This document shows, in pieces, positions 11,790-25,200 of a stretch of 64,000 nt of DNA; position 1 is the stretch's first letter, and each line of letters begins with the position of its first letter. Under the pieces are notes generated by a model. The model was not told the origin of the DNA and did not search any database. It worked only from the letters and a program-made list of their open reading frames with translations. The translations under genes were made by a program, and so were the position numbers. Origin of the DNA: Diabrotica undecimpunctata (Eukaryota; Arthropoda; Insecta; Coleoptera; Chrysomelidae); the NCBI RefSeq assembly GCF_040954645.1, contig NC_092804.1, forward strand, positions 145,585,108 through 145,649,107, in the 5' to 3' direction.

Positions 11790-12440
11790 GCGTTCCAAAC
11801 AACTTTATAGATATCCACATGGTTCCAAGCAAAGGCTTGAGTGTTCTAAAAGCCAAGTTTTGAACATTGCGTCAAGATAATCCAGTGCCCAGCTTCCATC
11901 CTCATTTTGTTGTCCCTGATCATTCCAGACTATTTTTGCAGCTTGTGAGGTGTATTTGTGTTGTTTTGCAGTGAGTTTTGAGTCCAGTTCCAGCCCCAGA
12001 ACTTTTAAAGGAGATATAACATATTGGTAAATTTTTTTAAAGTAAAAATAAACATTTTCCATCAATAATTGCTTTCATGACAAGTTAAGAAATTGTAATA
12101 AGTAAAATTAAAAATATTAGGGAGTGGCTAACTGTCATATTAATCATTTTTTTAAAGTTTTTAAATTTAATATTGACATATGACAGTGAGCATTATTTCC
12201 TTGACATTTGGTACATATACCTAATCATAAATTTACAATTTGTTTTGTTTTGTTTTTAAAAAGTTTAAACTCTACGCATAGTTTCATTTAAAAAGATATT
12301 TTTCATTTGTAATAATTTATTTTCGCTACAAAATGTCGCCCATTAATAATTTAAATTCTTATAGTGCCTCCAACGTCTAGAGTTGTAAACCGATAGTAAC
12401 ATTGTAAGTTGTATTTGTTATTTTGTTATTATTATTTATA
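11790..12440. repeat. tandem duplication, copy 2 (about 650 bp)
   Basis: Direct repeat of 11133-11789. Similarity fades at about 12440 in an AT-rich run. On the minus strand, ORF copy 2 is followed within 25 bp by AATAAATAAATAAA (plus-strand positions near 11775), a plausible polyadenylation signal that comes from the end of copy 1. Confidence 0.93.
11805..12001 (-). CDS. unrecognised conserved ORF or exon, copy 2
   Basis: Same open frame as in copy 1, ending in CLEPCGYL stop. It can be read upstream to an ATG at 12065, but those codons (Phe, Tyr, Lys-rich) look like intron; I favour an exon starting at 12001 after the AG at 12003-12002. Conservation of the frame between the copies, with differences concentrated elsewhere in the unit, hints at a protein-coding origin. 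Function unknown. Confidence 0.5.
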
Positions 12441-13190
12441 TTTATAACTGTTTATAGTGAGATAATAATAAATATGTAATGTTTCTCCCTAAACCAAGAG
12501 TATTATTTTCTTTAAACAGATTCTAAACCCTTTTTGTATTTTTTTAGGAAAAAAAAACCTATCTTTCCATCCAGCAGGAAGATTCTTGTAAGCAGCGTCC
12601 ATTTTAAATAGCTTAGGAACCTTCTTGTGTTGTGTTGTCCAGAAGGTCCATGTAAGTATCCCTTTTGATTCACTTTTTGTAGTTACCCCATTCTAGTCCC
12701 CTTGTTTTGTTTCATTCACTTTCTCACGACCCAGCTCACCAAACAAACCAAGAGTAGCCGTTCGCAAACGTTCCGGTTTGTTTTGCTTACCCTATCCCAA
12801 CCCAGCAATTTCTGTCCCCAATTTTCAACACCCTATATGTGATCCCAATGTAGCCAAATGGCCGTTACAGTTTACCTTAAAATTATACAATGTTTAAATT
12901 GTTTATTACAACCATTTATAATTTTATTATTTTTTGCAGGTATGAATTATATTCTTTTTAAACGGGTATATTTAAAAACCCTTAAAAGGGCTACATCAAA
13001 TAACACGAACGTTTTCGAAATAATAATTCCATCATCAGGTTAAAAATGCAGGTTAACATGCCTGAGCCACCAAAATATTAGGGTAAAAACCCTTTAAAAT
13101 ACATAAGGTTAACAAAGATTGTACATAATGTTGTTAATAATATTTGATGTTTAATATTTAATTAAATTTTACTTTAGGTAACATACACCC
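12440..13190. other. unannotated stretch
   Basis: A C- and T-rich segment at 12560-12850 stands out from the AT-rich surroundings but shows no ORF. At 12975-13095 there are short inverted runs (AACCCTTAAAAGGG and GGGTAAAAACCC) around a CATCATCAGG motif, which look like repeat-element end sequences. No gene recognised. Confidence 0.35.
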
Positions 13191-13194
13191 ATGC

Positions 13195-13465
13195 CTTAAG
13201 TGAGTTCCAGCGTCCGGAGAGTAAACCTCTTCAAACGGACTTCAGCTGGTAACTGCTACCAGAGTAGCAGGTAAAAGAAGAGTAGAATGAAACGATCATA
13301 TAAGCCGAATGACAACAAATAGAGTAGTAAAAACGGCAAGAGACGGTTTTTCAATAGGAAGATGATCAGTAGGAAGACCACGAAAACGATGGAACGACAA
13401 CTTACTGGAGGCACATTGGACAGAGTCATGTCTACATAAAAAGAAGAATAATAAGAAGAAAAAAT
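13195..13465 (+). mobile_element. RTE-like LINE extreme 3' end
   Basis: The plus strand reads RVVKTARDGFSIGR, then SVGRPRKRWNDNLLEAH, the C-terminal Arg/Trp motif of RTE-like ORFs, followed by an AAGAAGAATAATAAGAAG tail. 5' truncated; no target-site duplication found. Confidence 0.65.
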
Positions 13466-13960
13466 TATACCTATACTATATTAACACTTAAAATTATTGT
13501 TTTAAGTTTTATTTCAAAATATATTTATAATTTTATTTTAATTAGTGTGAAAATTCCAATTAATAAAAAATGAAGCAATACTTTTATGGTGAATATATTT
13601 TTTGATGATATCGATTGTTTTTATTAGATATAAAACACATATAATTTGCCAATAAAAATTTTATTTATCTACAGAAATTATGAAAGATTAAATAAAATAT
13701 GCAACGAACTATATCTTATTTAATCTAATCCATTAACAATATTTTTTATGGTTGTAGACCGCCATGTCTATTTTGACTTGGTTTGCTGCAGCATGGAACA
13801 CCTCCATGCTACAGCAATCATTTTGGCAAATTTTACAGCCATGAAATATGTGTTGTTGCCAAGATTCTTTTGCCATTTTCTTTTCATTGGAAAATTAATT
13901 GCAGAATGCTGTAATATTTTTTTGTTTTCATTATATGTCCCAGATATTCTAAATTTTCAG
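13466..13960. other. unannotated stretch
   Basis: AT-rich. One 72-codon open stretch at 13748-13966 is not recognised. No repeats seen. Confidence 0.4.
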
Positions 13961-13964
13961 TTTT

Positions 13965-14440
13965 GATCGTCATCAGTATTTCAAGTACCTTTCCCATTCT
14001 GCACAGGATTTTCCTGTTGATAACTCAGTCAATCCAGAATATACGTATTCACACTCCAAACACAGCTCCTTAAATATATCCTTACGTGCAATCCAACCCT
14101 CATTGTATAACCCATTAAACACTGGCCCCACAGGACTATCTAGACAAGACGTTACAATTATACGAAGAATCTGTATAGGCCATACCAAACTAACACTGCT
14201 TCCTAATGACATCAGATAGTTGGCCTATCTGTCAACCATGCCAGTGCCAACTAACAGTGAAACACATTATTACCGAAAGTCATCAATATAGTGAAGTAAG
14301 ACGACAGCTAAATCTCAAACCGCAGCTAATTGCAGCGATTGCCAATGAATCCATTATTTTAGCAATTTATTACAAACACTGCAAACAACTTAGTTAAAGG
14401 CATAAACTAAACTGATCTGCTTGGCTAACACGTTGTCAAC
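13965..14440 (+). mobile_element. LINE RNase H C-terminal fragment
   Basis: Frameshifted plus-strand reading of the C-terminus found after RNase H in I/Jockey-type LINEs: IIRRICIGHTKLT at about 14155-14200, then CQPCQCQLTVKHIITESHQY (14230-14290) and a closing short helix. The intact equivalent motif occurs in the fragment at 17.3-18.1 kb. Confidence 0.65.
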
Positions 14441-14891
14441 CGAAATCAGGTGGCGAGTAAAATACTACGCGTCTATTGTCTATCGGATATGTCGGAATTT
14501 GCTTGATAAATGTATTATGGACTTGTAGGTTTATGTATTTCAAATTCTTATATCTAATAAAAAATGTTTTGAAAAAATTGTGACTTGTCGGGTTTTGAAT
14601 CTAGGCGACTGATATATTTATTATTTTCTTTTTTATGTTGTGAAATTTCTAATATATTAATAATGAAGCAATTTTCATTTATGACCATAAGTTATGACTT
14701 TATATATTTTAATTTTTAATGTAGGTGGGTATGCATTACAGTTATTACGCCCATGTTGTATATTATATTTGACAAAAAATTAATTATTATAGATCGAAAG
14801 CAAACACGCAGTTTATTTTATATAATTCTAGACTTGATTTGAACTTATAATAAAATTAACAGATTTTTCTTAGTATAAACAAAATTTTATA

Positions 14892-14964
14892 ATGAAGTGG
14901 AACCAATTACTATCCATTTTTACTCTAAGCCATGCACTATTTCAAATTATATCAGCTGAGAAAT
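14892..14964 (+). CDS. GH18 gene 2, exon 1 (signal peptide)
   Basis: The ATG opens a 24-residue hydrophobic leader ending ISAEK. GTAAGT follows at 14965; splice phase 1. An AT-rich TATATAAT run at about 14819 is a possible but unproven TATA element. Confidence 0.82.
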
Positions 14965-17900
14965 GTAAGTACATATAACTTTTTATTTTAGTTTTTAGGA
15001 TCTTTCCATATAATCTGCTTATTTTATTAGGTACTAAAATACTTTGGTAATTACCATATTTATTTCTGTTGTCTTCCTTGAATAACCTTAACCAACTTTC
15101 TATTTTTCAGAGACTTTCTTGTTTATGCATATTTGGAATAATATTGCCAACTAGGCCAATAGCTTCTCACTTTCATATTTCATTATTTATCCATATATAT
15201 CTCCTCTCACGAAACGGGACTACAGCCCAAGTTGTGCCTTATCCTCTTTCAGTAAGATCCTCCAAAGATCTCGATATACAGCTGTTCTTTTTCATAAAAT
15301 TGTTTTTTTAGTAGGTTCTTGATATCCTCATCTCTTTTTTGATCTTCCAACAGGTCTTTTTTCTTGCATTCTTGCATTTAGAACTGTCTGAAAATTCTGT
15401 TCCCCGGATACATCCGTACCATGTATTTTGCCCACCGTAATTCGTGATTGGGCCCAGTATCTTCCGTAATATTTTTCTTTCGAACACGTCTCGTGCATTG
15501 ACAGGTTTTTGGGTTATGCCACATCTTTCACACCCATAACTTACTATGGGCCTGACTAGTATTTTTATAGACTCTGAGTTTTGTTTTTCGTTGTATATCT
15601 TGCGGTTTGAATATATGGCCCGTAACGAAATAAGCTTTATTGGCCAGCATAAGCCTTATATTTATTTTATATTTTTCTTCACTATTTGCAATCAGGTCCA
15701 CTTCAAGTACGTAAATCTTTTCATATATTATACCATGCGCTCCATATGTATGGAATAAATTCATTTTTAACGTTATTATGTACTATGTGAAAAAAACCTG
15801 AAACAGGTCGATTTTAATTCTTAAATTGACAATTTACATTGTGAAAATATTATACCCCTCCAGCACCCCCTTTGAAGTATAAGCACCTCCTCGAAAATTT
15901 AAAATAACAAAGGGGGTCGTATGGCACCTTGTTAGAAAGGGATTTTAGTCTTCTGTTCAGCAATATAAAGTTTTTTAAGTTTGGTGCAATCATAACTAAG
16001 AAAATTGATTTTTAAGATGTAAAATTTTGATGATGTCTCACAAAACTTTAGGTTGAATAAAGATAATAATCTCACATAATATTTAGACTGTATTTTTCAA
16101 TGTACTTTACAATTAAATTAAATGTTTAAAATGACCACCATTCACTTCTCGACAATAACCGAGACGATTTTGAAATTTTCGTACAATATTTTGTATGACC
16201 TCCGGGGTTATTTTATTAATTTCTTCCGTTATTCTAACTTTTAAATCAGCAATACTGTTTAGTCTATTAAAATATACTTTAGATTTTAAATAACCCCATA
16301 ATTAGTAATCGAAAGGAGTCAAATCAGGGATCTAGCCGGCCATTCGATCGTTCCACGTCTTCCAATCCACCTATTGGAAAAAACCTCATTTAAATAATTT
16401 CCAACTATACGTGCAAAATGCGGTGGAGCCCCGTCTTGTTGGTAGTAAATAGATTGATCTATCTCATTTGGACGATCAGGAAAAAATCTTCGTACTGTAG
16501 GCACTAAAAAGTTAATCAAAAAATCTAGATAAACCTCACAATCAACTGTGCCCTCAAACACATAAGGACCAATAATTTTATTGTTAATGATACCAGCCCA
16601 AACGTTAAATTTTTTAAAATATTGCATATAAGTCTCACACACCCAGTAAGGATTTTATCTACTCCAATATCTACAGTTCTGTTTGTTAACCGTTCCGTTT
16701 AAATGAAACATCGCTTCATCAGAAAAAACTATTTTGTTTATCAACTGCAAATCTGCGTTCATTTTGTCCATCATTATTTCACAGAATTCTTGCCTTCTAT
16801 CAGGATCATCTTCATTTAAATCTTGAACCAACTGAACTTTGTAATGGTGGTATTTTTCTTTATGCAAAACTCTCTAAATAGATGATTTACTTACATAATT
16901 TATTTTATTTTCTCTTGACAATAAATTAATTTAAATCCGCTTATTTTTTGATTAGTTTTGTTCAAAATAAATGTTTCTTCCGAACTCGATCAGTTTTTTT
17001 TTCAATCTTACTGAAACATGAAACTTAAACGAATGTATCTTCAAGATACACCGCGACCTATACAGTATACTTTATGACCGCGACCTCCGAAGGGTTTTAA
17101 CGTACTAACAAAGCATACGTTTTGTTTACTTACGACAAACCTGTCAAATATAGACCAAATATTAATATTAAAGTATAAATAAATATCATTTAATAGTAAA
17201 TTTAATTATTATATAAACTAAATAATATGTTTAAAAATGATGTGATGTATTTATATGAAATTATTTTAAAACAAGAATTATGATAAAAATTTAAACAGAT
17301 GATTCAATGTTGTTATCATTTGTTGTTGTTATCATCATTTGTTATAAGAGACATAATAAAAAGTTTCAAATTGCCCACAGAATCCACTGTGATAACTGGA
17401 GAATTGTATGCAATATACAGAGCTCTAATTCACATACAAACAGTCAAACTAGATAAATTCCTTATTATTGCTGACTCAATCAATTCCCTCCATATACTGT
17501 CAAAAATGTACACTTGCAACCCGATTGCTAAATTAATTAAAAACAAGATGCAGCAGCTGGAAAGCAAAACATTAGTCTTCGTGTGGGTACCATCACATAT
17601 AGGCATTAAAGGAAACGAACTAGCTGATAAAAATGCTCGGGAAATAACAAATTCCCCAAATATCAGACCGATAATAAAACCATTAGCAAAAGATCTCAAT
17701 CCGTACTTTAAACAAAAGCTGATATGTAATTGGACTAAATGTTGGGAAGAAAAATCCTCAAAGTTAAAAGAAATTAAACCAAATTTTGGACGATGGACTA
17801 ACAACGCCCCTAGCGTTGTTAGTCCATCCAACCTTCAGGTTGTATTAACCAGGTTCCGATTAGGACACAGCAAACTCACACATGAATATCTCATGAAGAA

Positions 17901-19215
17901 GGAACCTCAACCAAAATGTACGAGTTGTGACGTGCCGTTAACAGTGAAACACGTATAAACGGAGTGTCCCAAATATAGTGCTGAAAGACTAACTAATAAA
18001 ATTCGAACTGTTAAAGCTTTAAATATAAAAATAATTAAGTCACAAGATAATGGAGCGTTTCCAGACTTTATGAATGCAATGTATAAGTAAATAAAGCCGA
18101 AACTTTTTTATATAACTCAATATTATTTACGATTTTCAATCAATCATTACAAAAATTTTCTTCATTGCCAGATATCCTTAAAAAATATAATAAACAGCAA
18201 AAGTTAATATTATATTCTTCTTCTTGACTGGCTTTACAACTCGGGGTGAGCCTTTGCCGCATCCACTATTAGGCGAGCGGTTTAACCCTAAAAAGACGCT
18301 TAGAAACGGAATCATCATCCAGCCCCATTTTCACATCCATTGTTGGATATAGGCCTTCTCCAAACGTCTTCAATTCTCTTTATCTCTAGCTGCTGCAATC
18401 CAGTTTGTTTCTATTCTCCTTAGGTCGTCGGTCCATCGGGTGGGTGGTCCGCCTCGACTTCGCTTGTCGGCTCTTGGTCTCCACTCCAATAATCTCTTCG
18501 TCCATCTTCCGTCTTCCATTCTAGCAACATGTCCAGCCCACCCCCACTTTTGTTTATTGATTCGCAGTATAATATCGTCTACGCCAGTTCGCCGGCGTAT
18601 CTCCTCATTTCTCACGCGATCTTTCAAGGCAGGCCCAGCATTGATCTCTCCATTCGACTTTGTGTTACCCTGTTGAATGATTCCACAATTTGTGACAAAT
18701 GTTCTCTGTTTGATGTGATGTTGCCATTTCTATCCTTGAGAATTCTATTATTATTCCTTAGAAACGGAATATACCGATTAAATTCCTACCGCAACAAATC
18801 TTTTTTATTAGATTCTATATATTTTTTAGTTCAGATGTATTTTTTTAATTCTTGGGTCAGAAACTGTTATTAACAATTAACTTATAACAAGAAAACAATT
18901 GCCTGAATCTCTTTTAGAAATTTTTTAGACGTATCTCAGCGAAGTAAATACTTTTTCCCTTTTTTGAAAAATGCTGCCTTTTCGAGTTATTTGCAATTTT
19001 TTCAATTCACGTGTAAGTAAGAATATTTTTACAAGGATAAGTGTTTTTCTTCTTGCTAAAAACATAGTTTTAATTTTAAACAGACATTTTTAAGCCCCCG
19101 CGCCTGTATCGCCGCAACTGTACACGCTTTTTATCGTCTACAGCGATATTACTCGAAATGCATAGAGTAAGTGTGTATAAGAGCACGCATGTGTTTAAGA
19201 GTACGCCCCTATTAA

Positions 19216-19283
<68 letters not shown>

Positions 19284-22200
19284 CTATATATATCTATTAA
19301 AGTAATTTTTACTTGAAGGCATTCTAAATACATTCCTACTGCACGGTCATAAACAGAAATCTGCATTATCGTCCCAGTTTTGTCAATATGGTCGCTGCAA
19401 ATAGTTGCCGTTCAGATTTATAATTTTGTGTGTTCACAATTTAGTCAATTGAGAGGTAAGCAAACCATCAGTTTTGTATAAAATAATTTTAGACTGCATT
19501 TATATGAAATAGTGATTGCTTTTAAAAAAAAATGAGCCGTAAATCTATGACCTATATGTATAAGAGTACGCAGTTACCGATATATAAGGTTACGCAATGC
19601 GAACTCTTATACACATTTGGGTATTCTTAAACAAATTTTTTATTTGTTTTAAGTTTTTTTTTATTTTCAGATTTTAAATTTATTTATATAGTCGGTACAA
19701 GCGAAAAACCGATAGAAAGTTAATTTTTACTGAAGAAAACTTACGAGAAATACAACAAAAATTAGAAGCAGGATGTAGTAAAAGAAGTGTAGCGAATGAT
19801 ATGGCAATAAATGAGGCCATATTAGGAAAAAGATTAAAGTGTGGAAATGTACCAAAATCATTGGGACGATTTCAAAGCGATATTCCAAGCGACCTAGAAG
19901 CTGAATTAGCACAACAGACACGAGAATTAGATCAGATGTTTTATGGAATTACAAAAAAAAAAAATTGCAAATAACAGCGTATAAATTTGCTGAATCTAAT
20001 AATCTACATACATCTAATAGAAATCTACAAATAGCTGGTAAGTCATTGGTAAGAGGATTTTGTCAGCGAAACAAAATTGCGCTTTGACAGCCAGAAAAAT
20101 GTTCGATGACCCAAATTATGGGTTTTAATAAAAGTGAAGTAACAAGATTTTACAAGTTCAATATATAACATGGATGAATCGGGTTTATCAACAACTGCAT
20201 CAACCGTGCCTAATAAGTTACCCAAGATATTAGCGAGCAAGGGAAAGAAACTTGTAGGGAAGGTAGCTAGTGCAGATCGTGGACAACTTGTAACGGCTGT
20301 ATGTTGCATGAACTCCACAGGTAACTATATTCCTCCAGCACTTATATTCCGCAGAAAAAGAATGAAGGAAGAGCATCGTGACCTGCAAGATATAAAATAT
20401 TGCCGAGAGAATCACATTGATCTTTTATCTCTCCCGCCTCATTCAAGCCATAAACTACAGCCACTGGATATTGGTTTTTTTTGGTCCTTTAAAAAAAACC
20501 TACAGTAGGGAATGTGACAAGTGGATGGTAAGTAATCCAGGTAGAGTAATTACATAATTTCAAGTTGCTGGATTATTTATTTTAGTACTGCTTATGGTTC
20601 TGTAGCAAATATTCAAAAGGTCGAAAATTCTTTTAAAGCATTGGAAATATATCCGATTACTCTGATCAGTTTCATGACATGGATTTTGCCTCCTCCTATG
20701 TTACCGACGTACCTTTGGATAATCCAGTAAGCGCGGTAGTAGATAATACTTCAAATGGAGTCCGTGTAGAAGAAGAAAATAATGGACTTCAGCTTCTAAT
20801 ACCGTCTGAAGTAATACCTCCTTTAAAGCAGCCTGAGAATGAAGATGATCTAATCTCTTTTCACGTTACACCGCCTCTCGATGTGGCTAATCTTGATATC
20901 GAATGCGAAAATGGTATATTAATACCATCACAAGCTAGCACTAATAGCACTTAAATATGTGAGTGTCAGCGGCAGAGATTTTACCATTACCCAAAATTAA
21001 AGAAAAGCCTAATCGACGCAAAATAAAATCTCAAAAGTCCGAAATACTTTCCAGTAGCCCATATACAAAAGAACTTGAGAATTTGGAAAAAACCAAAGAA
21101 GTACAACAAAAAAAGAAGACGGAACGAATAAAAAAAAAATTAGTGCCTAGTTGTAGTAAATCATTGCACAAAGTTCAAAAAGGGAATTAAGAAAATGATC
21201 CTAATTGTAACGTGCCCAGAATGTAATGAATTATATTCAAATTCTGTTGAAGACTGCAGCACGTGCTTTCAATCCAAGAATTGGTGGCACGAATCTAGTA
21301 CGACTTACGTAACAGGAGACTTCATGTGTTTTAACTGTGAGGAGTAGCAATGGATTTAAAGATGAAATAAAAATAAGTTCTAAAACATACTTTTCATATT
21401 TCTTTTTTTATGTATTTGTGTTGCGTTTATTTTAGAAATAAAGTTTGATTTTTGGAATGTCTTAATATTTTTGTACACTTCAGTAATGTGCGTACTCTTA
21501 AACATATAGATGCGTACTTCTATGCAAATTTGTATATAAGAGAACGCATTAGCAGCTTCGCAAACAAAATTAAATATTTCTTATTTGAACATAAACATGG
21601 TTTAAAACTATTCTAAACCATCTTTTTAAATGGTTGATTAACAATGTGAGGAATGATAAATAGTCCATTTTCGTAAAAATAAAAAACTGTCGCACTCTTA
21701 ATATTAAGTGCGTACTCTTATACACATTTACCTTATTCTGTATTTGGTCCCATTTTTTGACAAAGATAGAATTTATTTATCCTTAGGTGTACTTGTCGGT
21801 TTAAAGATTAAAAAGCTTTTTATGAAATTGCAATTCATTTAAAAGTTTTTAGAACAAAAAATCCCTAAAATCACTAATTAAGGGATGTTTTCAACAAAAA
21901 ATTTCAAATTTTTCGAAACTGCTCTGAATATAGGGGTAAACCCTATACGGTAATAGGGGCTTATAGGGGTAAATATATAGCCTATACGGTGCTCTATCTA
22001 CGATCTTTTGCTCCAAATATTATATTGGCTATTTAAATCTGTCTACTAAGTCTGTAGTCTTCAAACGCTTCAAGACGCACTTTATCGTTTATATTAAATA
22101 TACCTTAAATACACGCACGCACGCACTCTACATTAGAATGTGCACTAGTTTTGTTTTTGTATTTTTCACTGTACTTTATGATTTCAGCTTTATAGATGGA

Positions 22201-25200
22201 ACTGGGAATTCTTTTCTAATATTTTGTTTGTAACATACCATGTAGCATTGGTTATGATCCGAAGAGCTTAGTTCTGCAATCTTTGAATTACTTCTAAGTT
22301 TGATTTGCGAGCAGTACCTTACAGTTGGATGCCATAAATCCGTATTGGCTTCAATATGGCCTATTAATTAAGATCTTGTTTTTACATGTAGTAATGTAAC
22401 TGAACATGTTTCTTTTCTTAATATAATGGTGACTTAAATTGATCTGGTCTCAATAACATGAATGTTCCACTTTTTTAAACGCATTCGGCTTGTAAATGTT
22501 TTGAGACAGTCCCTTTATCTGCAGTAAAAAGCTGATAGGGCATTGGTTCTAAGACATTACGTTGCGGTACTTCTGAATCACTTGGATTCTTAAGATTCTG
22601 ATTCATACTGAACTGGGAAATCTATCATATAAGCACGATTTCAGTTGTTCATGTATTGGTGAGGCAGTATTTTTTTAGTTTAAAGAGAAGATCTTTATGC
22701 CCGACTTTATCACAGATCTAACTTATACCAAGTAGTGATGATTAGTAATACTCACCATTTATCTTTGAGGCCATTGCTAATCTGTTTAAATAATTTATGG
22801 ACTTATTCTACAGTTCCATGTTTTTTTCTAAATCCAAACTGATGTTCTGAGGCTAAGATTTTGGCTAACTAGAATTGGTTTAATGCGTTTCGTTATTCAT
22901 TTTTTTAAGACTTTAGACGACACTGTTAGTAAACTTATTGGTCTATATAATGTTAATTTTTGAAGTTTTGTAGCTGGTCTTTTAATTGATATGAAAATGG
23001 TTTAATTTTATTATTACGTTAAAAATCTAAAAACTCTAAATAAAACTTGTTTCATTACTACAGGCTGTCTAAGACCTACTCGAATCAATAAGGTAAACTG
23101 TTTGGCCTTTATATTACCGTCCAACATTAGACGTGAAGTAGTAGCTTGAAAGGAAAAACATAAAGCATTCACCTCACACGTACATCCTCTTTATGGCTAA
23201 CAACCGGCCTGACAACGCCTTAAATCCTTAAACAATTTTCTGCATACCACCGAAGATCTGATTGAGTCAGCCCTCGAGATTAAACTTAGCTTCTTGAAGG
23301 ATCAAAGTGACAACAGTAATGATTGGATGATGCTCTCCGAGAACGTTTTACCTGGACACAATGAAGGATAGGTGACATATATAGGGCTTTGTAGAGTTCG
23401 TACTGGGGTACTAACATCCAAATCCAACAGAATAAAATAAGGCTTCCCCTGTGAGTCGGCCTATACGACTGTCGAGAAGAGCAAACTACAGAACACTTGG
23501 TTTGTCCTATATGCTCAGCTACAAACTCAATCGAGAACCTAGTTTACTCTGTACCAAATGTGCTTGATGTCGCCAATTTTTAAATAACAAATGTGAACAG
23601 TACTGTTATTTTACTATATATTTTTGGTATTTTACTATATATTTATACTTTTCTTTAAATTCTAGTAAAAATTGTGTGTTACTACTTTTCCGAGGCATAC
23701 GACAGATCTGGTAATGGTTCTTATGACATTTCTAATATTGATCCAAAGCTGTGCACTCATTTAATTTATAAATATGTCGATCTAACAACTCTTGGAGAAA
23801 TTCTGTTACGGGATGACCGTATTGATAAATGTAAGTTATTTAATTTGCTTTTCTTGTTATTAGAAATTAAGTATTATTAAACAATATTATTAAACAATAT
23901 TAATAGATATAAATACAGGGTTTTTTACCAACTAAGGCGCCATCTGTAAATATTGCACAAACATTTTTACAAATCTGAAAGTAGTTTAAAACTTTATGTA
24001 ATCTATTATATATTTTTTAAACTAATATATTAGCCTCACCTATAAATTTTATTATTTGGAATATAAATTGTTAAGGTACGGTGTCTATATTATTGTCTAA
24101 ATTTATTACACGCTAGTCATGACAAGACATTTACAGCAACTAAACACATAAAAAATGTGAACCCATCCTCTTACCGACCTATCTCTCTCACATGTTGTAT
24201 GTGCAAGATCCTAGAAAATAATTTAAACCTCCGCTTTATATGGTACTTAGAAAATATTAATTTTCTTACTCAACAACCCTATTTTACAGATTTTAAAAAA
24301 CGAACTAGGAACATTAGACAAGCAAACTTCCAGGAAAGTTATTTTGGAAACTATAATAAGCTCCAATTTTATAATGTTTGGAATGCTGGGGCACATATTT
24401 GATATCCCTAGTCGAATGGCAAGAGTAACTAATCTTCTAATTTCTGTATTATTTCCTTGTATTGAAACGGTTTGTGATTCTGCAATAAATTTTCTGCCAT
24501 TTTAGTGTTACTGTTGTTCGAGATTCTAGACGCGAAAATGATATTTTTTGGTTGTACTAAAATTCCTATTGTTGTTACATATTCCTGGATTTTTATATCT
24601 GGTGCTGATAAAAGAATAATTGCTTGTTCTTTAGATGGTAAATTGAAGTTGCTTAAGGCATTGTAGTAGGTTAATGTTGGAGATGTTGTGAATGAGGTTG
24701 ATGTTAAAGATGTTGATAATGGTTTGGTGACTGCTGTGTCAGTTTCTAATGTGCTATCTATTTTTAATTTTTATTTTCTTCATTGGCAAGTTTTAGACTA
24801 ATAACCGCTACTAATTTTTGACAATAAGTACGACTTATTGGCTATTTAAAAAAATAAAAATAAATCCTTTGTTTATGTTAATATGTACGATATGTTTCAA
24901 ATGGTTTATATGGATTGAATAAAAACTCTACTTACAATTTTTCTTCTATCTAGTTAGAAAATTACGGTAATTTTACTGTTATTAATAAACATGTTTTTAA
25001 TAGTTTGCATAAACAAACAAAAAACACTTCTTTTTGGAGTTCAAATTATTAAAAGTTCTCTCAATAAAATATTCTGACAGTCTTTTCTGATAATATTTTT
25101 AGTTTTGCTTCAATTTATCCAATTTTAATTCATGCTTTAAGTTTGTTATAAGATATTTATATTCTAATTTACTTTTTGTTTACCGATTAGTTGCTTTCCT

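Larger units (their letters stand above)
19170..21728 (+). mobile_element. pogo/Tigger-like DNA transposon, full length, decayed
   Basis: Both ends are visible: the left end AGTGTGTATAAGAGCACGCA (19170-19189) and the right end, the reverse complement of AATGTGTATAAGAGTACGCA (21709-21728), are each flanked by TA, the target-site duplication of this superfamily. The 2559-bp body carries one plus-strand transposase gene. An ATAAGAGTACGCA-like motif recurs about ten times in the two subterminal zones (19170-19630 and 21485-21728), in both orientations; these may be transposase binding sites. A (TA)n tract sits at 19220-19278. Confidence 0.9.

Noticed and set aside
12990..13045. Hammerhead-ribozyme-like core on the minus strand (CTGATGA ... 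GAAA); a similar core on the plus strand at 35700-35745
   Set aside because: The base after CTGATGA does not pair with the base before GAAA in either copy, and stem I and stem III could not be formed convincingly.
13748..13966. 72-codon plus-strand ORF
   Set aside because: No recognised motif, no splice or regulatory context; AT-driven hydrophobic composition.
19076..19366. 96-codon minus-strand ORF
   Set aside because: It is mostly an Ile-Tyr repeat translated from the (TA)n microsatellite.
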